Shown: positions 40,637-51,041, counted from the stretch's first letter. The stretch is DNA of 57,106 nucleotides from Psychrobacter sp. FME13 (GCF_014861395.1 NZ_RRYV01000007.1:1-57106); one strand, 5' to 3'. A program made the numbers and translations. The notes: generated by a model not told the origin, from the letters alone.

Positions 40637-40945
40637 TTAATGAGAATCTTGAGTCAATGGGCGCGGTGTCTGTGGTGCTGAAACTGGCGCATCTAAACGA
40701 AACTGATCTTCGGCTTGCTTACGTGCATGCACAGCTAACGTCATACTAGTGATAAAAAATATCACTGTTAAAACAGCGGTCGCACGCGTTAAAAAGTTGG
40801 CAGTTCCTGCCGCACCAAACACCGTACCTGATGAGCCAGCACCAAAAGAAGCTCCAGCATCTGCCCCTTTGCCATGCTGTATCAAAATCAAGCCGATCAT
40901 AGCAATCGCCACGATAATATGCAGGGCTAATATAAACGTAAACAT
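40637..40945 (-). CDS. secG: Preprotein translocase subunit SecG
   Basis: SecG is a small inner-membrane subunit of the SecYEG channel. The 102-residue protein has two hydrophobic spans (about residues 2-22 and 52-70) with the conserved loop LIQHGKGADAGASFGAGSSG and VFGAAGTANFLTR between. A short Pro/Thr-rich C-terminal tail ends it. It is co-directional with tpiA upstream, and tRNA-Leu lies 142 bp downstream, as in other gammaproteobacteria. Confidence 0.95.
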   Translation of the reverse strand: MFTFILALHIIVAIAMIGLILIQHGKGADAGASFGAGSSGTVFGAAGTANFLTRATAVLTVIFFITSMTLAVHARKQAEDQFRLDAPVSAPQTPRPLTQDSH

Positions 40946-41113
40946 GGTGGCCTCTTTTGCCGCGTAATGACGACGGATAACGGAAAAATAAATCTTAAGT
41001 TTAATAAAAATAACAATCAGCGTGTCATGACGCTAAATCGATTATATAAATAAGGCGCATTGTACACGATTGCAAGGGTACTGTTAAACCTACTTTTTTA
41101 ACTCAGTATTAGC

Positions 41114-41902
41114 TTAGCTAAAAGCTTTGGCAATCGCTATAAAACTCTCTGCTTTTAATGAGGCGCCACCAACTAATGCACCATCAATCATTGAGTCTAA
41201 AGCAAAACTATCCGCATTATCAGCATTGACACTACCGCCATATAAAACCGTCATTTCTTCCAAGTTGTCAGCAAAGCCTGCAACCGTTTGTTTTATATGT
41301 TGATGGGTTTTACTAACCTCATCCACAGTAGGTACTTTACCAGTACCAATCGCCCAAACGGGCTCATAAGCAATGATTAGACGCTCTGCTAATGAAACGG
41401 CAATATCTGGTTGTTGATCCAGTAAATCTTTAATGACTGATAGCTGAGTATCAATGACGTCAAGCGTTTGTTTCGCATCATACTGTGTCTGAGTTTCACC
41501 AATACAAAATACTACACCCAAGTTTTGTGTGAATGCGTGAGTCATTTTTTGCAATAAGCATTCTTGAGATTCTTGATGATACTGACGGCGCTCAGAGTGA
41601 CCAAGTATCGTCCATGTTGCACCAGCGTCAAACACTTGTTGTGCGGAGCAATCACCAGTATATGCACCGGTAGTTGCACTATGAGCACTAATATCTTGTG
41701 CGCTACACAGCACAGACGTATCTTTCAAACGAGCACTAACTGCTGCCAAATGAATATCGCTTGGTGCCACCATTAAGTTGCAGCAATTGCTTGAAAATTT
41801 TGTATCAGCATATATCGTCGTCAACAAATCCTCTAATAATGTATCGACATCGCGACTTGTTGCTGGATTCTGTTTCCAATTACCTATTACCCAAGCTTGC
41901 AT
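41114..41902 (-). CDS. tpiA: Triosephosphate isomerase
   Basis: TpiA interconverts dihydroxyacetone phosphate and glyceraldehyde 3-phosphate. The catalytic lysine is in GNWKQN near the N-terminus, the catalytic histidine in LGHSERR, and the glutamate with the loop-6 region in [14 protein letters not shown] 41902 gives a 262-residue protein starting [10 protein letters not shown]; an ATG at 41908 adds two residues but lies very close to the AAGG ribosome site. It is co-directional with secG, the usual neighbour. Confidence 0.96.
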   Translation of the reverse strand: MQAWVIGNWKQNPATSRDVDTLLEDLLTTIYADTKFSSNCCNLMVAPSDIHLAAVSARLKDTSVLCSAQDISAHSATTGAYTGDCSAQQVFDAGATWTILGHSERRQYHQESQECLLQKMTHAFTQNLGVVFCIGETQTQYDAKQTLDVIDTQLSVIKDLLDQQPDIAVSLAERLIIAYEPVWAIGTGKVPTVDEVSKTHQHIKQTVAGFADNLEEMTVLYGGSVNADNADSFALDSMIDGALVGGASLKAESFIAIAKAFS

Positions 41903-41908
41903 ACTCAT

Positions 41909-42526
41909 CTACCTTGTCTCATGTATTCCTGCCAATTCGGCTAATGTGCGTGGCAGTATAACAAATAATTCTCAAGTGCTATAGTATCCTAACGCCACCA
42001 AAAAATAGACTTTTAAAATACAAGGGCAACTGACATTATTATAAGCTGTAACTGTTTACCTGTTGGCTACTTAATGGTCTATATAACTTTTTGCAACTAG
42101 TGTGTTAAACATTCATAGATAGTCATTATCAGTATTACTGGTCAAATGTTCAACATGTCCTAAACTAAAGCTCTATAATAAGGTCTTCACCTAAAACATT
42201 GTCAGTAATCTAGCACACTAAATCAACGGTAACATAGGCTATTAGAAGCAACTATTTATTAAACCTCCTGTAAAGGCATTTTTTATTTATAGTTAAAGGA
42301 AATCTAAGGCTCGTCCCCAAAAGGGTGCAAGGCCGCCGACTATAATTCCTATAAGTAGTACGTTTAGTGATAGGGATGGATATCGCTGTAGCAGTGCTCT
42401 GACTATACTTTCATTAGTAACAGCACAAAGACTATCGATGATTGATAAAATATGTCTATTAAAGACTATAAATAGTATATAGTTTTCAAAAAAATAAAGC
42501 ATACTTAGTATTAAGGAGAGGTCGTA
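41909..42526. other. Intergenic region between tpiA and pilB, no gene found
   Basis: This region separates divergent tpiA and pilB and should hold both promoters. It is AT-rich. A 69-codon hydrophobic frame on the minus strand at 42293-42502 lacks a ribosome site and is not accepted as a gene. Confidence 0.5.
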
Positions 42527-44245
42527 ATGTCTATCACATCTAACAAATATGGCGGTTTAGCCCATCAGCTCATCAGTGATGGTATCGTTAGCGAAGCGAA
42601 CATGAAAGTCGCGCAGACTGAGTCACAGCAGCAGCAAATAGGCTTAGTACCTTACCTAGTAGATAATAAATTGGCTGATGCCTATCATCTTGCTAAGATG
42701 CTGTCACAAGCTTTTGGTGATCCTCTCTTTGATCTTGATGTTTTAAATACTGATGTCGTTCCAAAAGACTTGGTGGATGAAAAAATTGTTCGTAAATTTA
42801 ATGCCTTGCCATTATTTAAACGAGGGCAACGTTTATTTGTTGCACTCAGCGACCCCACTCGTGTCGATGCAATTGATGCCATTGCCTTTAATTCTCGTCT
42901 ATCTATTGAAACCATCGTCGTCGAAGAAGATAAGCTAAAAAAACGTATTGAAAGCCTATATGCCGATGCGATGCAAGATTTTGACAGTTTCTCAGATGGC
43001 GACTTGAACATTGGGTTTGAAGAGGGTGAAGAAGATGAGGACAGTGATGGTGAAACCAAACTAACCGATAACGTTGACGAAGCACCCGTTGTAAAGTTTG
43101 TTAATAAAATGTTGGTTGATGCTATTCGCATGGGGGCTTCTGACTTACATTTTGAACCGTATGAAAAAACGTATCGAGTAAGGTTTCGTGTCGATGGTGT
43201 GATGCAAAAAATGGCCAGTCCTCCAGTACAGCTAGCGGGGAAAATTGCTGCGCGCTTAAAAGTCATGTCACAAATGGACATTTCAGAACGCCGTATACCG
43301 CAGGATGGACGTATTAAACTTAAGCTCTCTAAAAACAAAGCGATTGATTTTCGGGTAAACTCATTACCAACCTTATTTGGTGAAAAAATCGTCCTACGTA
43401 TTTTGGATCCTTCATCAGCCATGCTTGGCATTGAAGCATTGGGTTATGAACCGGATCAGAAAGAAATGTTCTTGGAAGCATTGCATAAACCTCAAGGAAT
43501 GTTACTGATTACTGGACCGACTGGTTCTGGTAAAACAGTATCACTCTATACAGGTATTAATATCTTAAATACTGGAGAAACCAATATTTCAACCGCTGAA
43601 GACCCGGTCGAAATTAACCTAGAAGGCATCAATCAGGTCAATGTTAACCCCAAGGTAGGCCTCACCTTTGCCAATGCCCTTAAGTCTTTTTTACGTCAAG
43701 ATCCCGATATTGTGATGGTTGGTGAGATTCGAGATCTTGAAACTGCTGAAATTGCGATTAAGGCAGCACAAACAGGCCATATGGTACTGTCAACCTTACA
43801 CACCAATTCAGCCCCTGAAACGCTGACACGTTTACGTAATATGGGTGTGGCTTCTTTTAACATCGCAACCTCAGTCAATTTAGTCATTGCCCAACGTTTG
43901 GCACGTCGTTTGTGTAAAAACTGTAAAAAACCTATTAATATTCCTCGACAAAGCCTACTTGAACTTGGCTTTACTGAAGTCGATTTAGATGATCCAGACA
44001 ACGTTATTTATGAGCCCGTAGGTTGTAATGAATGCCGTGAAGGTTACAAAGGTCGTGTGGGTGTCTATGAAGTAATGAAAGTGAGTCCAGATATTTCACG
44101 AATTATTATGGAAGATGGTAATGCGATAGATATCAAGGATGCAGCCATCAAGAATGGCTTCCGAGACTTACGCCGCTCTGGTATTTTAAAGGTGTTACAA
44201 GGCGTCACTAGTATTCAAGAAATGATGCGTGTGACCTCTGAGTAA
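42527..44245 (+). CDS. pilB: Type IV pilus assembly ATPase PilB
   Basis: PilB is the cytoplasmic hexameric ATPase that powers pilus extension. The 572-residue protein has an N-terminal MshEN-type domain and a C-terminal ATPase. The ATPase shows Walker A GPTGSGKT (about residues 330-337), Asp boxes, Walker B DIVMVGEIRD, and the late zinc-binding cysteines CKNCKKP and CNECREGYKGR. An Asp/Glu-rich linker (about residues 145-190) joins the domains. The start has AAGGAGAGG. It opens the pilB-pilC-pilD cluster. Confidence 0.96.
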   Translation: MSITSNKYGGLAHQLISDGIVSEANMKVAQTESQQQQIGLVPYLVDNKLADAYHLAKMLSQAFGDPLFDLDVLNTDVVPKDLVDEKIVRKFNALPLFKRGQRLFVALSDPTRVDAIDAIAFNSRLSIETIVVEEDKLKKRIESLYADAMQDFDSFSDGDLNIGFEEGEEDEDSDGETKLTDNVDEAPVVKFVNKMLVDAIRMGASDLHFEPYEKTYRVRFRVDGVMQKMASPPVQLAGKIAARLKVMSQMDISERRIPQDGRIKLKLSKNKAIDFRVNSLPTLFGEKIVLRILDPSSAMLGIEALGYEPDQKEMFLEALHKPQGMLLITGPTGSGKTVSLYTGINILNTGETNISTAEDPVEINLEGINQVNVNPKVGLTFANALKSFLRQDPDIVMVGEIRDLETAEIAIKAAQTGHMVLSTLHTNSAPETLTRLRNMGVASFNIATSVNLVIAQRLARRLCKNCKKPINIPRQSLLELGFTEVDLDDPDNVIYEPVGCNECREGYKGRVGVYEVMKVSPDISRIIMEDGNAIDIKDAAIKNGFRDLRRSGILKVLQGVTSIQEMMRVTSE

Positions 44246-44467
44246 CCATTCTTAAAAGAGTACCAACACCGTTATTTTTCATAGCTATTCACTAAATATT
44301 TATATTTTTATAAACCAGCAATATTTCGTACTAGATATACTTAAATATAAAACAGATATATACTGGCTTTTTACGTTAAAATAAAGTATGCCGCTTTGCA
44401 ATAATGAGTCAGGCATCGTTATACATCTTTGCAAGATCTATATTAGACAATATTTGAGGGTAGTAAC

Positions 44468-45691
44468 ATGGCAAAAGCGAAGACCGACATGCTGTTAGAC
44501 TTTGTCTACGACGGGGTAAACCGACGCGGACAAAAAGTAAAAGGAGAAACCACCAGTCGCAGTTTAGAGCTAGCAAAAGCGACTTTGCGTAAACAAGGTA
44601 TTTCTGTCAAAGGCATTAAGAAAAAGCCCAAGCCCCTCTACACCTTCAAAAAACCTATTAAACCCATCGATATTGCTATTTTTGCTCGGCAGCTAGCAAC
44701 GATGATGAAAGCAGGTGTGCCGCTGACACAATCTTTTGAGATTGTCGCCGATTCACTTGACAATCCTAGTATGAAAGACTTGGTCTTGCAAATAAAATCA
44801 GATATCGAAGCAGGTGGCACCTTTGCTTCTGCCTTACGCAACCATCCACGCTACTTTGATGATCTTTTTTGCTCCCTTGTCGATTCTGGTGAGCAATCAG
44901 GTTCTCTTGAAACCATGCTTGAAAGGGTGGCAACTTACAAAGAAAAAAGTGAGCTGTTAAAGGCTAAGATTAAAAAAGCCATGAAGTATCCGATTGCGGT
45001 AATTGTAGTCGCTATTATTGTTACCATTATTCTTTTGGTTAAAGTTGTACCTGTGTTTTCCGGATTATTTGAATCTTTTGGCGCAGAACTACCAGCCTTT
45101 ACCCAAATGGTGGTAGGTATGTCAGAATGGATGCAGGAATGGTGGTTTATACTTATCATTCTTATTGGCGGTGCCATCATTGGTTTCTCAGAAGCTAAGA
45201 AAAAATCTAAAAAATTCCGTGATTTTTTAGATCGCGCCACATTGAAAGCACCAATATTTGGCAATATTGCTTATCAAGCGATTATCGCTCGTTTTGCTCG
45301 TACGTTATCGACTACTTTTGCCGCTGGTGTACCCCTTATTGATGCGCTTGACTCTACTGCTGGCGCTACCAACAATGTTGTGTTTTATAACGCCACTCAA
45401 CAAATTAAAAATGACGTCTCCACTGGTCAGCAATTGCAATTCTCCATACGCTCAACCAACCTTTTCCCAAGTCTAGCCATTCAAATGGTCGGTATCGGTG
45501 AAGAGTCTGGTAGCTTAGAAGATATGCTGGACAAAGTGGCTGTTTATTATGAAAACGAAGTGGATAATGCTGTAGATGGACTGACCAGTTTAATGGAGCC
45601 CTTAATCATGTCAGTATTAGGAGTATTAATTGGTGGTTTAGTCATTGCCATGTACTTACCAATTTTCCAAATGGGCGCTGTGGTAGGTTAA
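44468..45691 (+). CDS. pilC: Type IV pilus inner-membrane platform protein PilC
   Basis: PilC is the inner-membrane platform of the type IV pilus machine and connects to PilB. The 407-residue protein has two homologous T2SF-type halves, each with a cytoplasmic domain and hydrophobic span. Typical blocks are FARQLATMMKAGVPLTQSF, LVDSGEQSGSLETMLERVA, FARTLSTTFAAGVPLIDAL and IGEESGSLEDMLDKVA. The C-terminal hydrophobic segment ends PIFQMGAVVG. The 222-bp gap after pilB holds no gene; prepilin peptidase follows in 25 bp. Confidence 0.96.
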   Translation: MAKAKTDMLLDFVYDGVNRRGQKVKGETTSRSLELAKATLRKQGISVKGIKKKPKPLYTFKKPIKPIDIAIFARQLATMMKAGVPLTQSFEIVADSLDNPSMKDLVLQIKSDIEAGGTFASALRNHPRYFDDLFCSLVDSGEQSGSLETMLERVATYKEKSELLKAKIKKAMKYPIAVIVVAIIVTIILLVKVVPVFSGLFESFGAELPAFTQMVVGMSEWMQEWWFILIILIGGAIIGFSEAKKKSKKFRDFLDRATLKAPIFGNIAYQAIIARFARTLSTTFAAGVPLIDALDSTAGATNNVVFYNATQQIKNDVSTGQQLQFSIRSTNLFPSLAIQMVGIGEESGSLEDMLDKVAVYYENEVDNAVDGLTSLMEPLIMSVLGVLIGGLVIAMYLPIFQMGAVVG

Positions 45692-45716
45692 AAGCGAATT
45701 CAAGGACTGCTATTTC

Positions 45717-46616
45717 ATGCAATTTATACAGTTACTGCAAGACAATACGACTATGGCTTTAGTCGTATTTGGGCTATTAGGTCTTTGTGTTGGCAGCTTT
45801 TTAAACGTGGTGATTCACCGTACACCACTCATGATGATCTATAGTTGGCGACAAGAATGTAGCCAGTTTATGTCTGAACAAGTAGACATGCCGCAAGAAC
45901 ATACTCAGCCCTTAACCACTATCGTCGCTGCTGACCAGCCTATCACTTTGAGTCGACCTGCCTCACGTTGTCCTCATTGTGCTCATAAAATAAAGTGGTA
46001 TGAAAACATACCCCTAATAAGTTGGTTAGTATTACGTGGACGTTGCTCAGACTGTAAAGCAGCTATTGGCCTACGTTATCCTATCGTTGAACTGGTCACT
46101 GCGCTACTATCAATACTCGTCATTTATCAATTTGGAGTTAATGCCGCTGGGTTGTCAGCGTTGATTTTAGTATGGACGCTTATTGCGTTAACAGGCATTG
46201 ATTTTGATACTCAGCTACTACCCGACCGCCTAACGTTTCCACTAGCAGGTTTGGGGTTAGCAGTGAACTCACAAAGCTGGTTTGTCTCGCCAACACAGTC
46301 AATTTGGGGACTGCTGCTTGGGTTTTTATCATTATGGATAGTGGTGAAGGTGTTTTATCTTATTACGAAGAAACACGGTATGGGGCAGGGAGATTTTAAG
46401 TTGTTAGCTGTACTGGGTGCTTGGCTTGGACCCATGATGCTGCCATTGATTATTCTATTGTCATCATTGCTAGGGTCAGTGGTTGGGATTATCCTAATGA
46501 GACAGCAGGGTGAGAGTAAGCCTTTCGCCTTTGGCCCTTACATTGCGATTGCGGGTATCATTGCTTTGTTGTATGGCTCAGAAATCGTCAACTGGTACCT
46601 AGGCATGTATCCTTAA
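45717..46616 (+). CDS. pilD: Prepilin peptidase PilD
   Basis: PilD cleaves and N-methylates type IV prepilins and pseudopilins in the inner membrane. The 299-residue protein has the N-terminal zinc-type Cys pairs CPHCAHK and CSDCKA and multiple spans. The aspartyl-protease pair is GIDFDTQLLPDRL with the catalytic Asp, and GMGQGDFKLLAVLGAW with GxGDxK. It follows pilC by 25 bp and is the last pilus gene; coaE lies 88 bp downstream. Confidence 0.96.
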   Translation: MQFIQLLQDNTTMALVVFGLLGLCVGSFLNVVIHRTPLMMIYSWRQECSQFMSEQVDMPQEHTQPLTTIVAADQPITLSRPASRCPHCAHKIKWYENIPLISWLVLRGRCSDCKAAIGLRYPIVELVTALLSILVIYQFGVNAAGLSALILVWTLIALTGIDFDTQLLPDRLTFPLAGLGLAVNSQSWFVSPTQSIWGLLLGFLSLWIVVKVFYLITKKHGMGQGDFKLLAVLGAWLGPMMLPLIILLSSLLGSVVGIILMRQQGESKPFAFGPYIAIAGIIALLYGSEIVNWYLGMYP

Positions 46617-46704
46617 CCATGTACTCTTAACTAAGTTATTGCTACAAACCGTCAGTTTTCTATTTATAACCATCTTTATTATATTAACCAAATAAGTCAT
46701 TATT

Positions 46705-47397
46705 ATGTCCACACACACGATTGCCTCTTCATCTTATTCACACCTACCACAAAGCCAAAAAACCAACAGAAAGGCCTTAGTAGTTGGTTTGACGGGTGGT
46801 ATCGGAAGTGGCAAGTCTGCTGCTAGCGCTTGGTTTTCTGAACAAGGTATTGATATTATTGATGCCGATGTAATTGCCCATGACATTGTTGCCAAAGGCA
46901 GCTCAACCCTACAAAAAATCCAAAAGAAGTTCGGGGACTGGGTGTTGAATGGTGATGGAACGATGGATCGAGCTGCCGTAAGAACGCACGTATTCACCTA
47001 TCCTGAAGCATTGATTGAGTTAGAGTCAATCACTCATCCAGCGATACGTGAAACAGCCAAAGCCCAGTTGGCAGCTAGCACCTCACCTTATGTGGTTTTA
47101 TCAGCACCCCTACTCATCGAAGCTGCCGAGGCAGGGCTCGCTAATCTATGCCAACGCATTTTAGTGATGGATGCTACCGAAGACACACAGCTGTTACGTG
47201 CCAGTCAGCGTGATGAGCAAAGTGTACAAAAAATTAAAGCCATTATGGTTAACCAACTGAGCCGCGAAGAGCGTAATCGTCATGCTGATGATGTGGTGTT
47301 AAACGAAAGTGACCTTGCGGCTCTATATTCACAGCTAGAGCCCTTACATCAAGAGTATCTTATACTGGCCCAGCAGCTAAAGTTCGCTGCCGATTGA
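46705..47397 (+). CDS. coaE: Dephospho-CoA kinase
   Basis: CoaE phosphorylates dephospho-CoA at the 3' ribose hydroxyl, the last step in CoA synthesis. The P-loop is GLTGGIGSGKSAAS, followed by IDADVIAHDIV. The protein has 230 residues, with an extra N-terminal stretch of about 30 residues before the P-loop. Downstream of pilD is its conserved place in many gammaproteobacteria. Its last 38 bp overlap the 3' end of the convergent rlmB gene. Confidence 0.95.
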   Translation: MSTHTIASSSYSHLPQSQKTNRKALVVGLTGGIGSGKSAASAWFSEQGIDIIDADVIAHDIVAKGSSTLQKIQKKFGDWVLNGDGTMDRAAVRTHVFTYPEALIELESITHPAIRETAKAQLAASTSPYVVLSAPLLIEAAEAGLANLCQRILVMDATEDTQLLRASQRDEQSVQKIKAIMVNQLSREERNRHADDVVLNESDLAALYSQLEPLHQEYLILAQQLKFAAD

Positions 47398-48130
47398 CTT
47401 CGTATAACGCCATACCAGTAGCAACACTCACATTTAGGCTTTGCAAGTTGCCATGCTCGTTGCCAGACATTGGAATATAAACCAGCTCATCACAGCTCTC
47501 CATTGTCAGGCGGCGCATCCCTTCTCCTTCTGAACCCATAATGACTGCCGTCTTACCAGTTAGGTCTGCAGCATGTATCGGTTTCGCATCTGCATTTAAA
47601 GCCGTGCCAAACACGAACACACCTGCGCTTTTGATTTGTGACAGCGTGCGTGCCAGATTGGTGACATTAATGATAGGCATCATCTCCGCAGCACCTACTG
47701 ATACTTTGGCCACGGTCGGTGTCAAGCTAGCAGCATGATGCTTTGGACATACCACTGCATCCACACCCATCGCTACGGCAGTACGCAAGCAAGCACCAAA
47801 ATTATGTGCGTCTGTAATTTGATCTAAGACTAATAACAAGCACTGCTCACGTCCAACAATAGTATCAAGCAAACCTTCGCTAGCGAAGCCTAGTGGACGA
47901 GCATTTAGTACCACGCCTTGGTGTTGTGGACTACCACACAATTGCGTCAGCTTGTCTTTTTGCGTCGGTTGGATGCTGATACCATTATCTTTTGCCGCTG
48001 CCATTATCGCTTGTACATGACTGTCAGTCTCTCGCCCTTGCTGTACAAATAAGCTAAGTCCATCGAGCGGGCGATATTCGAGCAAAGCATCAATCGCATG
48101 AATACCATAGAAATAAATAGGTTTTGCCAT
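47360..48130 (-). CDS. rlmB: 23S rRNA (guanosine(2251)-2'-O)-methyltransferase RlmB
   Basis: RlmB is a SpoU (SPOUT)-class enzyme that methylates G2251 of 23S rRNA. The 256-residue protein has the N-terminal substrate-binding domain (FYGIHAIDALLEYRPL) and the knotted domain with VLDQITDAHNFGACLRTA, AVIMGSEGEGMRRL and IPMSGNEHGNLQSLNVSVA, which are the three SPOUT motifs. It ends inside the 3' end of convergent coaE with a 38-bp overlap. Confidence 0.95.
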   Translation of the reverse strand: MAKPIYFYGIHAIDALLEYRPLDGLSLFVQQGRETDSHVQAIMAAAKDNGISIQPTQKDKLTQLCGSPQHQGVVLNARPLGFASEGLLDTIVGREQCLLLVLDQITDAHNFGACLRTAVAMGVDAVVCPKHHAASLTPTVAKVSVGAAEMMPIINVTNLARTLSQIKSAGVFVFGTALNADAKPIHAADLTGKTAVIMGSEGEGMRRLTMESCDELVYIPMSGNEHGNLQSLNVSVATGMALYEVNRQRTLAAGPV

Positions 48131-48253
48131 AATAGGCCTACTGATTATTAAGTGGTTGTTTATAAGATAGTTAACGCCTGATGCGATAAAACAAAAAAAA
48201 TCAATTAGAGATATAATTGTAGCAAGGCATTGGGGTTAAAAGGGTTAAAGCAT

Positions 48254-48300
48254 TAAAAAAAGAAATAAACAATACCCATCAGATATCGTTTATTTCTTTT
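48254..48300 (-). terminator. Terminator after ppnP (minus strand)
   Basis: AAAAGAAATAAAC (48258-48270) pairs with GTTTATTTCTTTT (48288-48300), leaving a 17-nt loop. The stem is AT-rich, but a T run follows on the minus strand. Confidence 0.75.
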
Positions 48301-48361
48301 GGGTGATTAGCAAATAGCGTGTTAAGAGCACTAAGCTCAACCAACTGTCTTACCAACCAAA

Positions 48362-48697
48362 TTAGCCTTCTAAGTGACAAACATATTGCACAATTTCTTC
48401 TGTTCGTAAATTAAAACCACTATTACCCTCAACGACAAATGATTGACCTGCACGGTAGTAGCTGAACTCTTCTTCACCATTGGTTTTGACTTCGCATTCG
48501 CCGCTAGTGATTTCGATACGTTCGGAGGTATTAGTGCTAAAGTGATAGTGCTCGACCAAATTATCACAAGGTAAAATCACACCCAATGTCTTATGTCGAC
48601 CATCTTCGAACATAATAGTATGGCTAGAACAACGACCATCATACGATACCGTTGCTTGGGCATTAACTGTTACGTTAGTAAATTGCGCCGCTGTCAT
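48362..48697 (-). CDS. ppnP: Pyrimidine/purine nucleoside phosphorylase PpnP
   Basis: PpnP (formerly YaiE/DUF1255) is a small cupin-fold phosphorylase that splits several nucleosides. The 111-residue protein matches family length (E. coli 94). Recognisable pieces are SYDGRCSSHTIMFEDGRHKTLGVILP and TNTSERIEITSGECEV, with the last part, AGQSFVVEGNSGFNLRTEE, as usual. The start at 48697 follows AAGGAAG. It is transcribed alone between rlmB and a 660-bp gap. Confidence 0.93.
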   Translation of the reverse strand: MTAAQFTNVTVNAQATVSYDGRCSSHTIMFEDGRHKTLGVILPCDNLVEHYHFSTNTSERIEITSGECEVKTNGEEEFSYYRAGQSFVVEGNSGFNLRTEEIVQYVCHLEG

Positions 48698-49358
48698 AGT
48701 GGCTTCCTTATCAAATAATTATTGCAAAACTAAAAAATAAGTAACTGAGTTAAGTATAACTAAAATGTATATCCTTGGAAGTATGCACTCTAGTTTCTAC
48801 CTTTTTGAAGTTCGAACCTATACTCTAACTATAGGAACAGACTTTACAAAGACGAATTGGCCTAATGACCGACCTGCCTGACGCTAGCACTATACTTGCT
48901 TCATTTGAAGGTATTGTGACTCATTGTCAGGTAACATAAAGCATAAAACTTAATAGTAAGAGTTTATCATTATGTGAGATTATGCTACCACATTATATCT
49001 ATAAAGTTTGTTAAAGCGATTAGGAAAATTTTGGCTGATAGCTAGTTTTAAACTTCTTGACTGCTAATTTTTTGATGATAATGGCTGGTTTCTATTTGGC
49101 TAACTTATTCAATTTATGGTTAATATTAGCCATGCTATGATGAAGATTAACCACTAGTTTTTATAAATTTTATGATGATATCTCTTTCTAAATTTATTGT
49201 ATTCACTACCATTAAGATTTGTATTTAGCTGCATTTAACACCATAATATTTGCCGACCACCTTGGTAATATTAACCAAATAGTTTTTTCTTATTCATCCG
49301 ATTTTAGATATAACTGTCCAGCTTTATAGGTCAGTTTTATTGTCTATCATGAGAGGCG
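48698..49358. other. Intergenic region between ppnP and recN, no gene found
   Basis: This AT-rich region holds the recN and ppnP promoters. CCTGAC and GTCAGG form a distant 6-bp inverted pair near 48880-48940, not convincing as an operator. I see no LexA box typical of other gammaproteobacteria, and no RNA gene or strong hairpin. Confidence 0.45.
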
Positions 49359-49361
49359 TTG

Positions 49362-51041
49362 ATGCTAGTATCATTAACTTTACATCAGTTTGCGTTGATT
49401 GCTCAGCACGAGCTAAGTATGGCTGAGGGCTTCAATGTCATCACTGGTGAGACAGGTGCGGGCAAGTCGCTATTATTGGATGCATTATCGTTATGCGTAG
49501 GCGAGCGGGCCGACAGCGCAATGGTCAGACATGGTGCTGCACATGCAGATATTTATGCGCAATTTGATGTAGTAAACAATACCGTCATTGCTGATTGGTT
49601 CGCTAAAAATGATAGAGCGCTAGAAGAGCCAGAAGTATTGATTCGCCGTCAGCTTAGTAATAACGGTCGCTCAAAAGCATGGTTAAATGGGTCGCCAGTC
49701 AGCCTGGCTGAGCTAAAGACATTGGGTGCGTTACTCGTCAATATCCATAGTCAACATGCTCAGCAAGCCTTACTCAAACCACAATTCGTCGTGCAATGGC
49801 TCGATGAAATGGCGCAAGTCACTCCATTAGCAGCACAAACTACCAGTAGCTATCAGCATTATCAAACGCTCAAGCGCCGTGCTGATGACATAGCCAGTCG
49901 TGAAGCCCAGCGCCAAGATCGCATTGAGCTGTTACAAAGCCAACTCGCCGATATCGCACCGTTATTAGAAGTTGATTACGCGGAAATTGAAGCAGAGCAC
50001 GAAGAACTGTCTAATATAGAATCGTTGATGCAAGAGGCCAGTCATGGCTTACATCTACTCGATAATGATACCGATGAGCCGGATGTCATGACCTTATTAG
50101 GACAAGCAATCAAACTCTGCGACAATCAAGTGGGCGTGAGCCAGACCTTTGAACAAGCGTCTGAACAGCTGCATTTAGCACAACAGCAAATCACTGAAGT
50201 GACAGGATTACTATCAGACTACGCTGAGCAGCAGCTACCTGATCCTGAACGCTTACAGACATTAGACAGTCTTATCAGCTTGGGTCATCGCCTATCCCGT
50301 AAGCATAGCCTCCCAGCTAGCGATTTAATCGATGAAGCAAAAGACTGGCAAGCGCAATTGGAGCAGTTAGAAAATGAACCTAGCAGCGATGTCATGGCTA
50401 TCCAAATTGAGCAAGCTTGGCAAGAATATTTAACGCTAGCCACTAAGCTAAATAAAGAACGCTCAAAAGCAGCGCCCGTCATCACTAAACAGCTAATAAA
50501 ACAACTACAACCGCTTGCGCTACCCAATGCTCGCTGCGAGTTTGTCTTTACCGAAAAATCAGATCCTAGCCAATATAATGCCCAAGGCTGCTTTGATATT
50601 GACTTGTTATTTAGCGCCAATGTCGGTATGCCGATGCAGCCGCTACACAAAATTGCGTCAGGTGGCGAGCTGTCGCGGATGGCACTGGTCATGCAAGTAC
50701 TACAAGCCACCAATGCGGACAATAACGCGGCCAAGCCAATGCTGGTATTTGATGAAGTCGATGTCGGTATCAGTGGTGGCACCGCGCAAGTGGTTGGCGA
50801 GCTGTTACGCGAGCTGGGCCGTACGCAACAGTTATTGGCCATCACCCATCAAGCACAAGTAGCCGCGCAAGCACATCAACATATATTGGTACAAAAGCAT
50901 CATAATGAACAAACCCAAAGTGAGCTGCTGATTTTGACAGACAACGCCCAAGTCGATGAGCTGGCACGTATGTCGGGCGGTGTGACCATCACTGATGTTA
51001 CCCGTGACCATGCCCGCAGCTTATTAACAGATGTGAAGTAA
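49362..51041 (+). CDS. recN: DNA repair protein RecN
   Basis: RecN is an SMC-like ATPase for double-strand-break repair. The 559-residue protein has Walker A GETGAGKSLLLDAL at its start, a long coiled-coil-prone middle (about residues 160-365), and signature GGELSRMALVMQV plus Walker B PMLVFDEVDVGISG near the end. ATG 49362 has GAGAGG 5 nt upstream; the TTG one codon earlier is not needed. It stands alone with its own promoter region. UPF0301 gene yqgE lies 140 bp downstream. Confidence 0.96.
   Translation: MLVSLTLHQFALIAQHELSMAEGFNVITGETGAGKSLLLDALSLCVGERADSAMVRHGAAHADIYAQFDVVNNTVIADWFAKNDRALEEPEVLIRRQLSNNGRSKAWLNGSPVSLAELKTLGALLVNIHSQHAQQALLKPQFVVQWLDEMAQVTPLAAQTTSSYQHYQTLKRRADDIASREAQRQDRIELLQSQLADIAPLLEVDYAEIEAEHEELSNIESLMQEASHGLHLLDNDTDEPDVMTLLGQAIKLCDNQVGVSQTFEQASEQLHLAQQQITEVTGLLSDYAEQQLPDPERLQTLDSLISLGHRLSRKHSLPASDLIDEAKDWQAQLEQLENEPSSDVMAIQIEQAWQEYLTLATKLNKERSKAAPVITKQLIKQLQPLALPNARCEFVFTEKSDPSQYNAQGCFDIDLLFSANVGMPMQPLHKIASGGELSRMALVMQVLQATNADNNAAKPMLVFDEVDVGISGGTAQVVGELLRELGRTQQLLAITHQAQVAAQAHQHILVQKHHNEQTQSELLILTDNAQVDELARMSGGVTITDVTRDHARSLLTDVK

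Noticed and set aside
42293-42502. 69-codon hydrophobic frame on the minus strand upstream of pilB
   Set aside because: There is no ribosome binding site, it lies in the likely pilB promoter region, and composition is that of AT-rich noise.
42685-43431. 248-codon open frame antisense to pilB
   Set aside because: It is a shadow of the strongly supported PilB frame; Ser/Arg-rich composition is typical of an antisense translation.
49200-49361. LexA box upstream of recN
   Set aside because: I found no CTGT-N8-ACAG type site; Moraxellaceae are known to lack the usual LexA regulon.
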